Positions 22,436-30,346 of a stretch of DNA of 31,242 nucleotides are shown piece after piece (positions within the stretch are counted from its first letter, which is position 1; every line of letters starts with the position of its first letter). The translations under genes and the position numbers were made by a program. This stretch comes from DASUME01 sp041179425. GTDB taxonomy: Bacteria; Myxococcota_A; Polyangia; Polyangiales; DASUME01. The notes below the pieces were generated by a model. The model saw only the letters and a program-made list of their open reading frames with translations. It was not told the DNA's origin and did no database searches. Location of the stretch: NCBI GenBank assembly GCA_041179425.1, contig JBEGTL010000025.1, positions 1-31,242 on the forward strand, written 5' to 3'.

Positions 22436-24862
22436 TCAGGCAGTGACGGGCTCGGGTGGGAGCTGGGGTTGTTCGCGGGCCAGCTGCCAGGACTCGACGG
22501 GCCAGTGACGCCAGGCCTCTCGGTGCAGCCAGCGCATGCTGTCTGCGTCGGACGCGAGCAGCTTGCGCTCGGCGCTCGACAGTGCGGTGGGGCCGGCGCG
22601 ACGGGCGCGCTCGCGAGCGCGTGCGATCTGCTCTTCAGTGGCCGCTGGCTTTTCATCCTTGGGGAGACGCGCGATGTGCGCCGCCAGCAGCACCGGGTCG
22701 AGCACCATGTCGCGGAAGCGCGCGGAGTCGTCGCTGGTGGTCATCGCGCGGAGGTCGTCGGCGCGCAGCACCAGGTCGTCCATGGCCGTCTCGCTCGGGA
22801 CGCGCAAGATGCCAAAGAAGGCGAGCACGGCACCCGGCCACTCGCTCGAGGCCAGTAGCGCAAGCGGGATGGCGAGCACGAGCGGCGCCCAGATGGGCGA
22901 GAGCCAGGGCACGAGCGGCAGCGCAAACAAGCCGAGCAGACCGACCATCGCCAGGCCGAGCAGCGTGGCCGTGAGCTCCGAGCGCGCGACCGTGCCGAAC
23001 AGACCAGGAGCCTTGGCGCGCCGCTGCTGCGCGCCCCAGCGCACCGCGCTGCCCGACAGGATGGAGAGCACGATCTTGGTGTGGTGCACCATGAGCAGCG
23101 GCGCGATGGTGGCCGCGAAGATGCCCTCGACGACGACGCTGAGCACGACCCGAATGGCGCCGCCGTGAGCACGTCGCGCGGGGCCGTCGAGCAAGGTCGC
23201 GAGCAAGCCGAGCAGTCGCGGACCCAGCAGCGTGACGGCCGTCGCAGAGGCCAGCACGAGCGCGACCTTGGGTGCGACCAACGTGCTGGCCGAGGTGGCT
23301 GCCAGGAGCGCGCCCACCGTGACGAACAGTAACCAGATGGGACCCGCGAGATAGGCCGAGGCGCCGACCAGCATGTGCACGCGGCTCATCGGCTTGAGCC
23401 CCTCCGATACGGCGATGCGCAGGTGCTGCAGGTTGCCCTGACACCAGCGACGATCGCGCGCGACGTACTCGGGCAACGTGGGTGGGAGCTCTTCCCAGCT
23501 GCCGCTCAGGTCGTGCGCGATGCGCACTTCCCAGCCAGCGCGACAGAGCAGCGCCGCTTCGACGAAGTCGTGGCTGAGGATGTGCCCGCCGAGCGGCGGC
23601 TGCCCCGCCAGCACCGGCAGCGCGCAGCACTCGAGGAACGCGTTCACGCGCACCGCGGCGTTGTGCCCGTAGTAGTTGGCCGTGCCGTCGGCCCAGGTGG
23701 CGAGGCCGCGCGTGAACATGGGGCCACTGACGCTGCCGGCGAGCTGCTGCGCGCGCGCAAACAAGGTGGCGCCGCGGTGCAGCTCGAGCGGAGCCTGCAG
23801 CAGCGCAACGCGCGGGCTCGCCTCCATGCGGCGCACCAGCTCCACGATCGTCTCGCCGCGCATCAGGCTGTCGGCGTCGAGGATCACGGCGTAGGTGTAA
23901 CGATGGCCCCAGCGCTCGAAAAACTCGGCCAAATTGCCGGCTTTTTGCCGCTCGTTTTTGGTGCGCCGGCGGTAGTACATGGGGATGGTCGAGTCGCCCG
24001 CGCTGGCGGCTCGGCGAAACGCGCGTTCTTCTTCGGCCGCCTTTTCGGGGTCGCGTGAGTCGCTCAGCACAAAGATCTCGAACACGTCGCCGCCCGCCGT
24101 CTTGGCCAGCGACTCGCGCATCGCGATCAATGCCGCGAACACGTGCTCCGGATTCTCGTGATAGATGGGCATCACCAGCGCAGAGCGCGGCAGCTGCGAG
24201 GCCACCGTCGCGGGTGCGCGCGGCTTGAGCACGCCGGTGACGAAGCCGAGCATCGCCGTGAACAGGCCGATGGACGCCAGGCCGAACAAGAACGCGAACA
24301 GCGAGGCCCACACCAGCTCCGCGGCGCTGAGCCCGTTCTCGCCGAGTGCGTGCACCAACGCGAAGGTGGCGAAGGCGGTGATCACGGCGGGAACCGACAG
24401 GCCAATCGCCCAGCGCGGGGCGCGCATGCGCTTGAGCTCGGTCTCACGAAACACGTTGTGGGCAGGCGCGCGGCCGGCAAACGGATCGCCAAAGCTCTGC
24501 ACGGCGAGCTTGGCCGCTTCGACGTCACCGAGGAAGTGTTCGGCGTGCGCGGATAAGTACGCGCGCAGCCAGAGCGGGTCGATTTGGTCGGCGCGCTCTC
24601 CGAACACGGCGCGCAAGAACTGCTCGACGCGCGTTTGGGCCTCGGCGATCGCGAGGTCGGCGCGCGGCTCTTCGTCCTGGCTCGTGCTGTGGACGATCTC
24701 GGTCGCGAGCAGGTCGACGCGCGTCATGTCGGCGATGCCGAGCGCGTGCAGGTACTCGCCCACGCGGCGGATCGCGCGCATGCCCGGATCGACGATGGGC
24801 TCGCGCGTGCGGATACGACTGGTGGTTTGCTCGAGGGTGCCGTTCACCGCGTCGGTTGCCAC
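22436..24862 (-). CDS. opgH: Periplasmic glucan biosynthesis glucosyltransferase
   Basis: The 808-residue inner-membrane glycosyltransferase starts at GTG 24862-24860 behind TGGAG inside the end of opgG. Membrane helices flank a GT2 domain: SALVMPIYHENPEHVFAALI, then DVFEIFVLSDSRDPE, YAVILDADSLMRGETIVELV (DxD-like), GHNAAVRVNAF, LGGHILSHDFVEAALLCRAG and YVARDRRWCQGNLQHL, which is the (Q/R)xxRW-type acceptor motif. These are the conserved blocks of OpgH (MdoH), which polymerises UDP-glucose into the beta-1,2 backbone of osmoregulated periplasmic glucans and exports it. The soluble N-terminus of about 145 residues is variable in the family. Confidence 0.93.
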   Translation of the reverse strand: MATDAVNGTLEQTTSRIRTREPIVDPGMRAIRRVGEYLHALGIADMTRVDLLATEIVHSTSQDEEPRADLAIAEAQTRVEQFLRAVFGERADQIDPLWLRAYLSAHAEHFLGDVEAAKLAVQSFGDPFAGRAPAHNVFRETELKRMRAPRWAIGLSVPAVITAFATFALVHALGENGLSAAELVWASLFAFLFGLASIGLFTAMLGFVTGVLKPRAPATVASQLPRSALVMPIYHENPEHVFAALIAMRESLAKTAGGDVFEIFVLSDSRDPEKAAEEERAFRRAASAGDSTIPMYYRRRTKNERQKAGNLAEFFERWGHRYTYAVILDADSLMRGETIVELVRRMEASPRVALLQAPLELHRGATLFARAQQLAGSVSGPMFTRGLATWADGTANYYGHNAAVRVNAFLECCALPVLAGQPPLGGHILSHDFVEAALLCRAGWEVRIAHDLSGSWEELPPTLPEYVARDRRWCQGNLQHLRIAVSEGLKPMSRVHMLVGASAYLAGPIWLLFVTVGALLAATSASTLVAPKVALVLASATAVTLLGPRLLGLLATLLDGPARRAHGGAIRVVLSVVVEGIFAATIAPLLMVHHTKIVLSILSGSAVRWGAQQRRAKAPGLFGTVARSELTATLLGLAMVGLLGLFALPLVPWLSPIWAPLVLAIPLALLASSEWPGAVLAFFGILRVPSETAMDDLVLRADDLRAMTTSDDSARFRDMVLDPVLLAAHIARLPKDEKPAATEEQIARARERARRAGPTALSSAERKLLASDADSMRWLHREAWRHWPVESWQLAREQPQLPPEPVTA

Positions 24863-26451
24863 AGGTAACTCCAGGTTTCGGTGAGCGCGCCCGAGTCGGA
24901 GCGAATCACTGCGCGCAGCTCGATATCTTCGACCTGTTCGCGAGCGATATCGAGAATGGCGCGGTAGCCGTGCGAGAACGGATTCTTCAAAAGCTGCTGC
25001 CCTGCAAGGCGGCCGCCCGTAATGGCGACATCGAGCCGGGGCTCGACGTTGCCGGAATTGGTGGGGAGTGCTGCAAAGTCCACGATGAATCGACCCTTGT
25101 CCGCACCTTGGGCGGCATATCGTGTGCCGACTACCTTACCGAGCTCGTGTTTCACGGGGACGTCCTGCCCGATGTGAACCCGGTAGTGCAGCTCGATGCC
25201 CTCGCCGGGGACGTGATCTGGCACCCACACGGCCGCTATGTTGTCATCACTCTCGAGCTTGGTCGCGATCTCCAGCAGACGAACACTGCCGGGACCCCAG
25301 TCGGAGAGCGGCTCGATCCACGCGGTGGGCCGCGCCTCGTAGCGCGAGTCGAGGTCTTGGTAGTCGTCGAAGTTGCGATCGCGCTGCACCAGGCCAAAGC
25401 CGCGCGGGGCATCGAGCCTGAACGTGCACACGGTGGTGCGGCCCGGATTGCGCAGCGGGCGAAACAGCCACTCGCCGCTACCTGACCACATGGCCAGGCC
25501 GTCGGAGTCGTGTACTTCGGGCCGAAAGTCGCCAAAGCGAGCCGGCCCTTCTTCGCCGAAGAGGTACATGCTTGTGAGGGGCGCTACGCCCAGGACCTTC
25601 ACGCTCTCCCGAAGGAAGATTCGTGCCACCACTTCGATGGTGGTGCTGTCGCCGGGCTCGATGCGCAAGGCGTAGGCACCGGTGGCGCGGCGGCTCTCGA
25701 GCAGCGCCATCACCCAGACCTCGCGGGCGTCGGCCGACGGGCGCACCAGGTACATCTCGGTGAAGCGGGGGAACTCTTCGCCGCTGGGCTCGCCGGTGTC
25801 GATGGCCAGACCTCGACCGGACAGTCCGTAGGCTTCGCCCTTGGCGACAGCGCGGAAGTAGCTGGCCCCTTGGAAGACGATGAACTCGTCGCGGTAGTCG
25901 GGACGGTTGAGCGCCGTGTGCAGTCGGAAGCCGGTGAACCCGCCCTCCGAGCCGCCCGCGAAGAACGGCGGCTTGGGCGCACCATCGTACGAGAACAGCG
26001 CGGAGGAAAACGGGAACGGCTGCGCCGACTGCCCGTCGACCACGAACATGGCGACCGGCTCTCGGTAGCCGAAGCCCATGTGGAAGAACTGCGCCTCGAA
26101 CTGGCCGGGCTCGCCACGCCACAGGCTGCGATCGGGCCTGAAACGAATGGTCCGGTAGGTCTCGAAGTCGATGTCGCGCAGCGAGGGCGGCAGGTCGACT
26201 GCACCGCTGGGACGCGGAGGCGCCGAGCCGAGTCCACGCGCGCGCTCGATGAGTAAGGGAAAGAAAGCGGGGGGCACGTGCGCACCTCGCTGCGCGCGAC
26301 CGGTGCTCTCGCTCGCACTCGCGGCGACCAACGTGGCGCTTTGCGTGGGCTCGGTGTGCGCCGAGGCGCCGGGGTGTGACACCAAGCCGCCACAGGCCGG
26401 CAGGAGCGCCACGCAGCAGTACGAGACAAGCTGGGAAAGGCTAGGTTTCAC
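24844..26451 (-). CDS. opgG: Periplasmic glucan biosynthesis protein, probably a lipoprotein
   Basis: I chose GTG 26451-26449 because it opens MKPSLSQLVSYCCVALLPAC, a lipoprotein-type signal with Cys20; longer starts add Arg/Ser-rich residues. The family domain begins at about residue 55 (HVPPAFFPLLIERARGLGSA) and shows YRTIRFRPDRSLWRGEPGQF, FFHMGFGYREPVAMFVVDG, YRDEFIVFQGASYFRAVAKG, AYGLSGRGLAIDTGEPSGEE, FPRFTEMYLVRP, then RNFDDYQDLDSRYEARPTAW and DVPVKHELGKVVGTRYA. These are hallmarks of OpgG/OpgD. It acts on the nascent glucan in the periplasm. The 3' end overlaps opgH by 19 bp, so the pair is translationally coupled. E. coli OpgG is soluble; membrane anchoring here is a prediction, since Pro at the -2 position is unusual in a lipobox. 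Confidence 0.92.
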   Translation of the reverse strand: MKPSLSQLVSYCCVALLPACGGLVSHPGASAHTEPTQSATLVAASASESTGRAQRGAHVPPAFFPLLIERARGLGSAPPRPSGAVDLPPSLRDIDFETYRTIRFRPDRSLWRGEPGQFEAQFFHMGFGYREPVAMFVVDGQSAQPFPFSSALFSYDGAPKPPFFAGGSEGGFTGFRLHTALNRPDYRDEFIVFQGASYFRAVAKGEAYGLSGRGLAIDTGEPSGEEFPRFTEMYLVRPSADAREVWVMALLESRRATGAYALRIEPGDSTTIEVVARIFLRESVKVLGVAPLTSMYLFGEEGPARFGDFRPEVHDSDGLAMWSGSGEWLFRPLRNPGRTTVCTFRLDAPRGFGLVQRDRNFDDYQDLDSRYEARPTAWIEPLSDWGPGSVRLLEIATKLESDDNIAAVWVPDHVPGEGIELHYRVHIGQDVPVKHELGKVVGTRYAAQGADKGRFIVDFAALPTNSGNVEPRLDVAITGGRLAGQQLLKNPFSHGYRAILDIAREQVEDIELRAVIRSDSGALTETWSYLWQPTR

Positions 26452-26685
26452 GAACACACTGATGTCGATCGAGCGTTGGAGTGATGCGCGCCCTCGGGCG
26501 CGCGAGCGGGACACGAGTGGGGAACGAACGCGTGTCAGCCTGGTGCGTGGGTGCTAGGTTCGCAACCAACAACCGCCGCATGGCCCGGTAGCTTTATCAT
26601 CGCTCTCGCGATAGGCGCGCTGGGCACTTCCATCCTCGTTCGCGCCGCCGAAGCAGCGCGCGCTTCGACGCAAATGTTGTGATGC

Positions 26686-28899
26686 ATGGCCCCTCCGAAC
26701 GACGGCTTCGAAAGCTCGATCCTGCGCGCTGAGCCGGGCGCCCGCAGCGTGCGTGCCCTGCTGCCCTCGTTGGACATCGCAGCGCGCTCCATGCTCGAGA
26801 GCCAGGCCATCGCCGGCACGGTCGCGAGTGTGGTCGCCGACCGCGCACTCGACCATCACTGGCAGGGCCTGTTCCAGTATGCGGCCATCCGGGTCGGGCA
26901 AGCGCAGGGGGCCAAGCTGCTCGAGCAGCTGGAGACCGAGGCGGGCGACGCGCCGCGCGAGGAGCTCGAGCAGCCACCGGGCCCGCCCGCGCGGCTCTAC
27001 AAGCGGATGCGCTCGCTGATCGCCATCACGCCGGCCGCACCGTTGCCGGCAGACTCATCGCAGTTTTGGCCCCCCGCCGACGACAAGCTCGCCCACGGTA
27101 TCGTGGGGCTGCGCAAGGCGTTCCCGCCCAGCGCGGCCGAGCTCGCCGAGCTGCGCTTCGCACGCGGGCTACGCGACGTCGAGGTGGCGCACGTGCTCGA
27201 CCTCGAGCTGGCCGAGGTCGAGCGCGGCGTGGCCGAGGCCATCGCGCTCAGCGCCAAGCTGCTCGGCCGCCGACCCAAGAGTCGCGACAACACGCCCGAG
27301 GGCGCACTGCTCGAGGCGTTTGCCCTCGACCCACGCACCGCACGCCCGCCGCGTCGCGCGCGTCGTCGGCCCGTGCTCGTCGAGGGCGCGCTCATTGCGG
27401 GGCGCTACGAGATCGAGGCGCCACTCGGTGCGGGTGCCTTCGCCGACGTGTACCGCGCGCGCGATCGCGACGTCACCGACCACGTGGTGGCGCTCAAGAT
27501 CTTGCGCAGGCGTTCGTCCGACGCCACGTCGGTGCACGCGGCGCTGCGCGAGCTGCAGCTGATCGCCTCGGTGTTCCACCCGTCCGTGGTGCAGCTCAAA
27601 GATCACGGCTGGCACGAGGGTCACCTGTGGTTCGTGATGCCGCTGTACCGTGGCGAGACTTTGTCCACGCGGCTCAAACGTGGACCACTCACGCGTCGGC
27701 AGGCGCGCGAGATCTTCGAGCCGCTCGCCGAGGCACTGGCCACCATGCACCGCGTCGGCGTCCGCCACCAAGACGTCAAGCCCGAGAACGTCTTCCTGGC
27801 CAACCTCGACCTCGACGTCGACGAGCACGAAGAGGCCGGCGTGCCCAAGCGGGTGTTGCCGGTGCTGCTCGACCTCGGCGTCGCCGCCAAAGATGCCGAG
27901 CTCGTGCTCGCCGGGACGCCCGCCTACTTCGCGCCCGAGGTGGCGGCGCGTTTTGCCGGCGCGTCCGATCCGCCTCCGGTCGGGCCCAAGGCCGACGTGT
28001 TCTCGCTCGCACTCACGCTCTGCCATGCGCTCGACGAGGGCCCGCGCGAGCACGTGGCGGCGGGCGCGGTCGACGCGTTCGTGGCGTTCCGTGCGGCGCA
28101 CGCACCCAAGGTTCCGCGGCAGCGCAACTTGCGCGACCTCAAACCTTACTTCGAGCGCTGGCTCGCTTTTTCCCCCGACTTTCGGCCTAGCGCCGAGGGG
28201 TTCTTGCGCGAGCTCAGCGCGCTCACGCGGCCCGAAGAGAAGGCGGCGCGTCGCTGGGGCATCATGCGCTGGGCGCTGCCCAGCATGATCGCACTCAGCG
28301 TGCTGGTGTTCGGCGTGATCTTTTTGTTCTCGCGGGAGGCCTCGGTGCAGCGCCGCGAGGCCGAAGTGGCACGCGAACGTGCCCAAGAAGCGCGGCAGCG
28401 GGCAGAGACCATCTACGCCGACCTCACCGTCGAAGAGGCCCGTCGCCGTCAGCTCGAGGAGAATGTCGAGCAGCTCGAGAAGGAGTACAAAAACAGCCAG
28501 ATGACGCGCGAGCAGCTGGCGTTGCGCCTGGCCGAGAGCGAGGCCGAGATGGCCGTCGTCAACGAGCGCGAGAAGGCCCTCACCGACAAGCTGCGCAAGC
28601 AGACCGAAGAGGCCCACGACCTGCGTGAGCTCAACGCCAAGACCAACGGCGAGCTCGCGCAGAGTAAGGCGCGCAGTGACGAACTCAACGGCGAGCTCGA
28701 GCGCCAGCGCGCGCGGCGCAGCGAGGCGGAGGCCTCAATCAATCAGCTGCGCGATCAGCTCAAGCGCGAGACCGAAGAGCTCGAGCGAACGCGCGCGCGT
28801 GTGACCGAGCTAGACGACCGCGTCACCACGATGCGCAAGGCGCTGCAGGTTCCGCAGGCAGAGCGGCCCAACAAGCACGGCCTCACACCGGAGTTGTGA
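26686..28899 (+). CDS. Sigma-like/HTH domain fused to a non-RD Ser/Thr kinase, membrane helix and coiled coil
   Basis: The 737-residue protein (start ATG 26686, no clear ribosome binding site) has four parts. Residues 20-200 look like an ECF sigma-factor relic, ending in AELAELRFARGLRDVEVAHV then LDLELAEVERGVAEAI, which follows the region 4 helix-turn-helix pattern (LRxxxGLxxxEVAxVLxLxxxxVxxxxxEA). Residues 238-500 are a kinase: LGAGAFADVYRARD, VALKIL (Lys near 270), VRHQDVKPENVFL, LLDLGVAAKDAE and GTPAYFAPEV. The catalytic loop is HQD, not HRD, and the metal motif is DLG, not DFG, so it is a non-RD kinase that is probably still active. A membrane helix (about 528-548) leads to a charged heptad coiled coil (550-725). 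The order places the coiled coil outside the cytoplasm. Confidence 0.85.
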   Translation: MAPPNDGFESSILRAEPGARSVRALLPSLDIAARSMLESQAIAGTVASVVADRALDHHWQGLFQYAAIRVGQAQGAKLLEQLETEAGDAPREELEQPPGPPARLYKRMRSLIAITPAAPLPADSSQFWPPADDKLAHGIVGLRKAFPPSAAELAELRFARGLRDVEVAHVLDLELAEVERGVAEAIALSAKLLGRRPKSRDNTPEGALLEAFALDPRTARPPRRARRRPVLVEGALIAGRYEIEAPLGAGAFADVYRARDRDVTDHVVALKILRRRSSDATSVHAALRELQLIASVFHPSVVQLKDHGWHEGHLWFVMPLYRGETLSTRLKRGPLTRRQAREIFEPLAEALATMHRVGVRHQDVKPENVFLANLDLDVDEHEEAGVPKRVLPVLLDLGVAAKDAELVLAGTPAYFAPEVAARFAGASDPPPVGPKADVFSLALTLCHALDEGPREHVAAGAVDAFVAFRAAHAPKVPRQRNLRDLKPYFERWLAFSPDFRPSAEGFLRELSALTRPEEKAARRWGIMRWALPSMIALSVLVFGVIFLFSREASVQRREAEVARERAQEARQRAETIYADLTVEEARRRQLEENVEQLEKEYKNSQMTREQLALRLAESEAEMAVVNEREKALTDKLRKQTEEAHDLRELNAKTNGELAQSKARSDELNGELERQRARRSEAEASINQLRDQLKRETEELERTRARVTELDDRVTTMRKALQVPQAERPNKHGLTPEL

Positions 28900-28917
28900 C
28901 GTAGCCGGCGTCCGTGT

Positions 28918-29346
28918 TTAGAGGCGCTGCTCAGGGCTCGGCTCGAACGGGACGGGCCACACTTCTTTGAACCAGTACACCGGCAGCGCGACCGGGCCCG
29001 CGAGCGCGAACATGACGTACCACATGTTGCGCTCGGCAGGACTCAAGCGCGGGTTGTTGGCCAGCAGTGCGCCGAACACCACCAGCATGAAGAAGCCGAG
29101 CATGAGCGTGCCGCCGATGGCCATCACGCCGAAGAAGCTGTTCACGTCGAGCAAGCCATTCGGGTAGACACCCATCGCGAGCACCGCGGCGAACAACGAC
29201 GCAACTGCCACCGCCAACGCGGCCAACAGCCCGAGTCGGACGCCGGGGCTGAGCGCCTCGGCCGTGAAGTCGGGACGCCGATCGCTCGGCTCCACGACGC
29301 GCGCAAGATCTTGGTCTGCTGTCAGCATGCTGCCGTCTGTGGCCAT
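28918..29346 (-). CDS. Small three-helix membrane protein, unknown function
   Basis: ATG 29346-29344 is preceded by GAGGGA with five bases spacing, giving 142 residues. After an acidic N-terminus (ADQDLARVVEPSDRR) come three hydrophobic segments: LGLLAALAVAVASLFAAVLA, FFGVMAIGGTLMLGFFMLVV and WYVMFALAGPVALPVYWFK. The end, FEPSPEQRL, is polar. No family is recognised. It is convergent with the kinase-fusion gene (18-bp gap) and divergent from the gene at 29607. A sigma-54-like box lies about 105 bp upstream of its start. Confidence 0.7.
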   Translation of the reverse strand: MATDGSMLTADQDLARVVEPSDRRPDFTAEALSPGVRLGLLAALAVAVASLFAAVLAMGVYPNGLLDVNSFFGVMAIGGTLMLGFFMLVVFGALLANNPRLSPAERNMWYVMFALAGPVALPVYWFKEVWPVPFEPSPEQRL

Positions 29347-29450
29347 GACGATCCCTCTTTCCGCTCTCGCGCCCGAGGGCGCGCTTCGACCAACTCGTGC
29401 AGCGGACGAGACCCGGACGGGCTCTTCGTTGCTGCTTGTCCAAGAACGTG

Positions 29451-29466
29451 AGCACCACGCGTGCCA
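29451..29466 (-). promoter_or_regulatory. Sigma-54-like promoter for the gene at 28918-29346
   Basis: On the minus strand 29466-29451 reads TGGCACGCGTGGTGCT. Against the consensus TGGCACG-N4-TTGCW only one base differs (G for the first T of TTGC). The GG and GC dinucleotides are 12 bp apart as required. Transcription would begin near 29440, leaving a leader of about 95 bases. Confidence 0.55.
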
Positions 29467-29557
29467 GTGACAACTGTGCGCGCAAAAGCGCTCGCCGTGC
29501 ACACGGAGATGAGGCACACGAAGCGTGGAGCTGTGCGTTTGCTCGTTTGCAGACTCT

Positions 29558-29573
29558 GGGCATCGAACCTGCA
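29558..29573 (+). promoter_or_regulatory. Sigma-54-like promoter for the gene at 29607
   Basis: GGGCATCGAACCTGCA keeps the GG (29559-29560) and GC (29571-29572) at 12-bp spacing and the CA and TGCA neighbours, with three departures from consensus. The predicted start near 29584 would give a leader of about 23 bases with GAGGAGG at its end. It is a weaker match than its two neighbours. Confidence 0.4.
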
Positions 29574-29606
29574 AGTGTCCCTGCACTGCGCCACGAGGAG
29601 GACATC

Positions 29607-30119
29607 ATGACCGCCGCAAACGACCTGACTGAGAGTCAGAAGACCCTCATCGACAACCTATCGCGCGAGCTTTTTCAGACCGAGACGTCTGCTGCCCGCC
29701 ACTGTGTCCGGGAGGCCGATAGGCTAGGCAGTACGCCTCCTGCACTCGCCCTACGTGCCGTGTCGGACCATGCCAAAAAGGTACTGGAGCAGCTGCCTTC
29801 GCTCGCCGAGCGAAACGGGATGGTAGTCAGCAAAGGAGGCATCGCGACCGGTGAGCTGTTTTCGCAGTTGAGAGACAAGCTTGCCGATCTGTTCATCGAC
29901 AGCGAGCGCTCCTACCGAGGGACGATGCTCGGGTGTCGCCACGGCATGGACGTCGTGCGTCTGCTGCTGCAGGTGGCCGTCGTCCTCGGCAACGACGAGC
30001 TGGACAACTTTTGTACGGCTTGGCTCAACACGCGCTCCGTGTTGGTGCAACAGCTCGAAGAAGAGCTGGCGTGGTTTGCCAAGCACCCGACCGAAGCAGT
30101 GGCGAACGCACGCTTCTGA
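29607..30119 (+). CDS. Helical protein of unknown function
   Basis: The ATG at 29607 is set by GAGGAGG at 29595-29601 and gives 170 residues. The protein is predicted to be mostly alpha-helical, with no signal peptide or membrane span: LTESQKTLIDNLSRELFQTE, AARHCVREADRLGSTPPALA, AVSDHAKKVLEQLPSLAERN, then MLGCRHGMDVVRLLLQVAVV and RSVLVQQLEEELAWFAKHP. A four-helix bundle is likely; repeated E/H/D on helices recalls ferritin-like folds such as DUF892, but no metal motif is clear. Upstream and downstream units also have sigma-54-like boxes, suggesting a shared regulon. Confidence 0.7.
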   Translation: MTAANDLTESQKTLIDNLSRELFQTETSAARHCVREADRLGSTPPALALRAVSDHAKKVLEQLPSLAERNGMVVSKGGIATGELFSQLRDKLADLFIDSERSYRGTMLGCRHGMDVVRLLLQVAVVLGNDELDNFCTAWLNTRSVLVQQLEEELAWFAKHPTEAVANARF

Positions 30120-30287
30120 GCGCCGCGGGGGCACGAAGACTTTTGGTTTTGTACCTCCTTGGCGCGACACGCGCGCCTCGCTGAGGCAGATGCGTGTGTG
30201 CTACCCACCCATGTGCCGGCGTCGGCTTTCGCTACGAAACAGGCAGAAAACGCGAACGGAGTCGCATGAGTGCGTCGGCTCGTGGGT

Positions 30288-30303
30288 TGGCACCTAGTCT
30301 GCA
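30288..30303 (+). promoter_or_regulatory. Sigma-54-like promoter for the hydrolase gene at 30347
   Basis: TGGCACCTAGTCTGCA matches TGGCAC-N5-TTGCA with one change in the -12 half (C for T). The GG and GC are 12 bp apart. A small inverted repeat, TGCAC-AAGAGA-GTGCA (30300-30315), covers the -12 box and predicted start near 30313. The remainder of the 227-bp gap from 30120 shows no other feature I can support. Confidence 0.6.
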
Positions 30304-30346
30304 CAAGAGAGTGCAGGTTCAGATCGCCAAGCCAAGGGGACACACC

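Noticed and set aside
27169..28617. A 482-codon minus-strand frame opposite the kinase fusion
   Set aside because: The opposite strand has clear kinase motifs and a coiled coil; this frame has none and no ribosome binding site.
29347..29606. Extension of the membrane protein or the helical protein into this interval by longer open frames
   Set aside because: Both have strong ribosome binding sites at the inner starts (29346 and 29607), and the longer translations are Arg/Cys-rich without family character.
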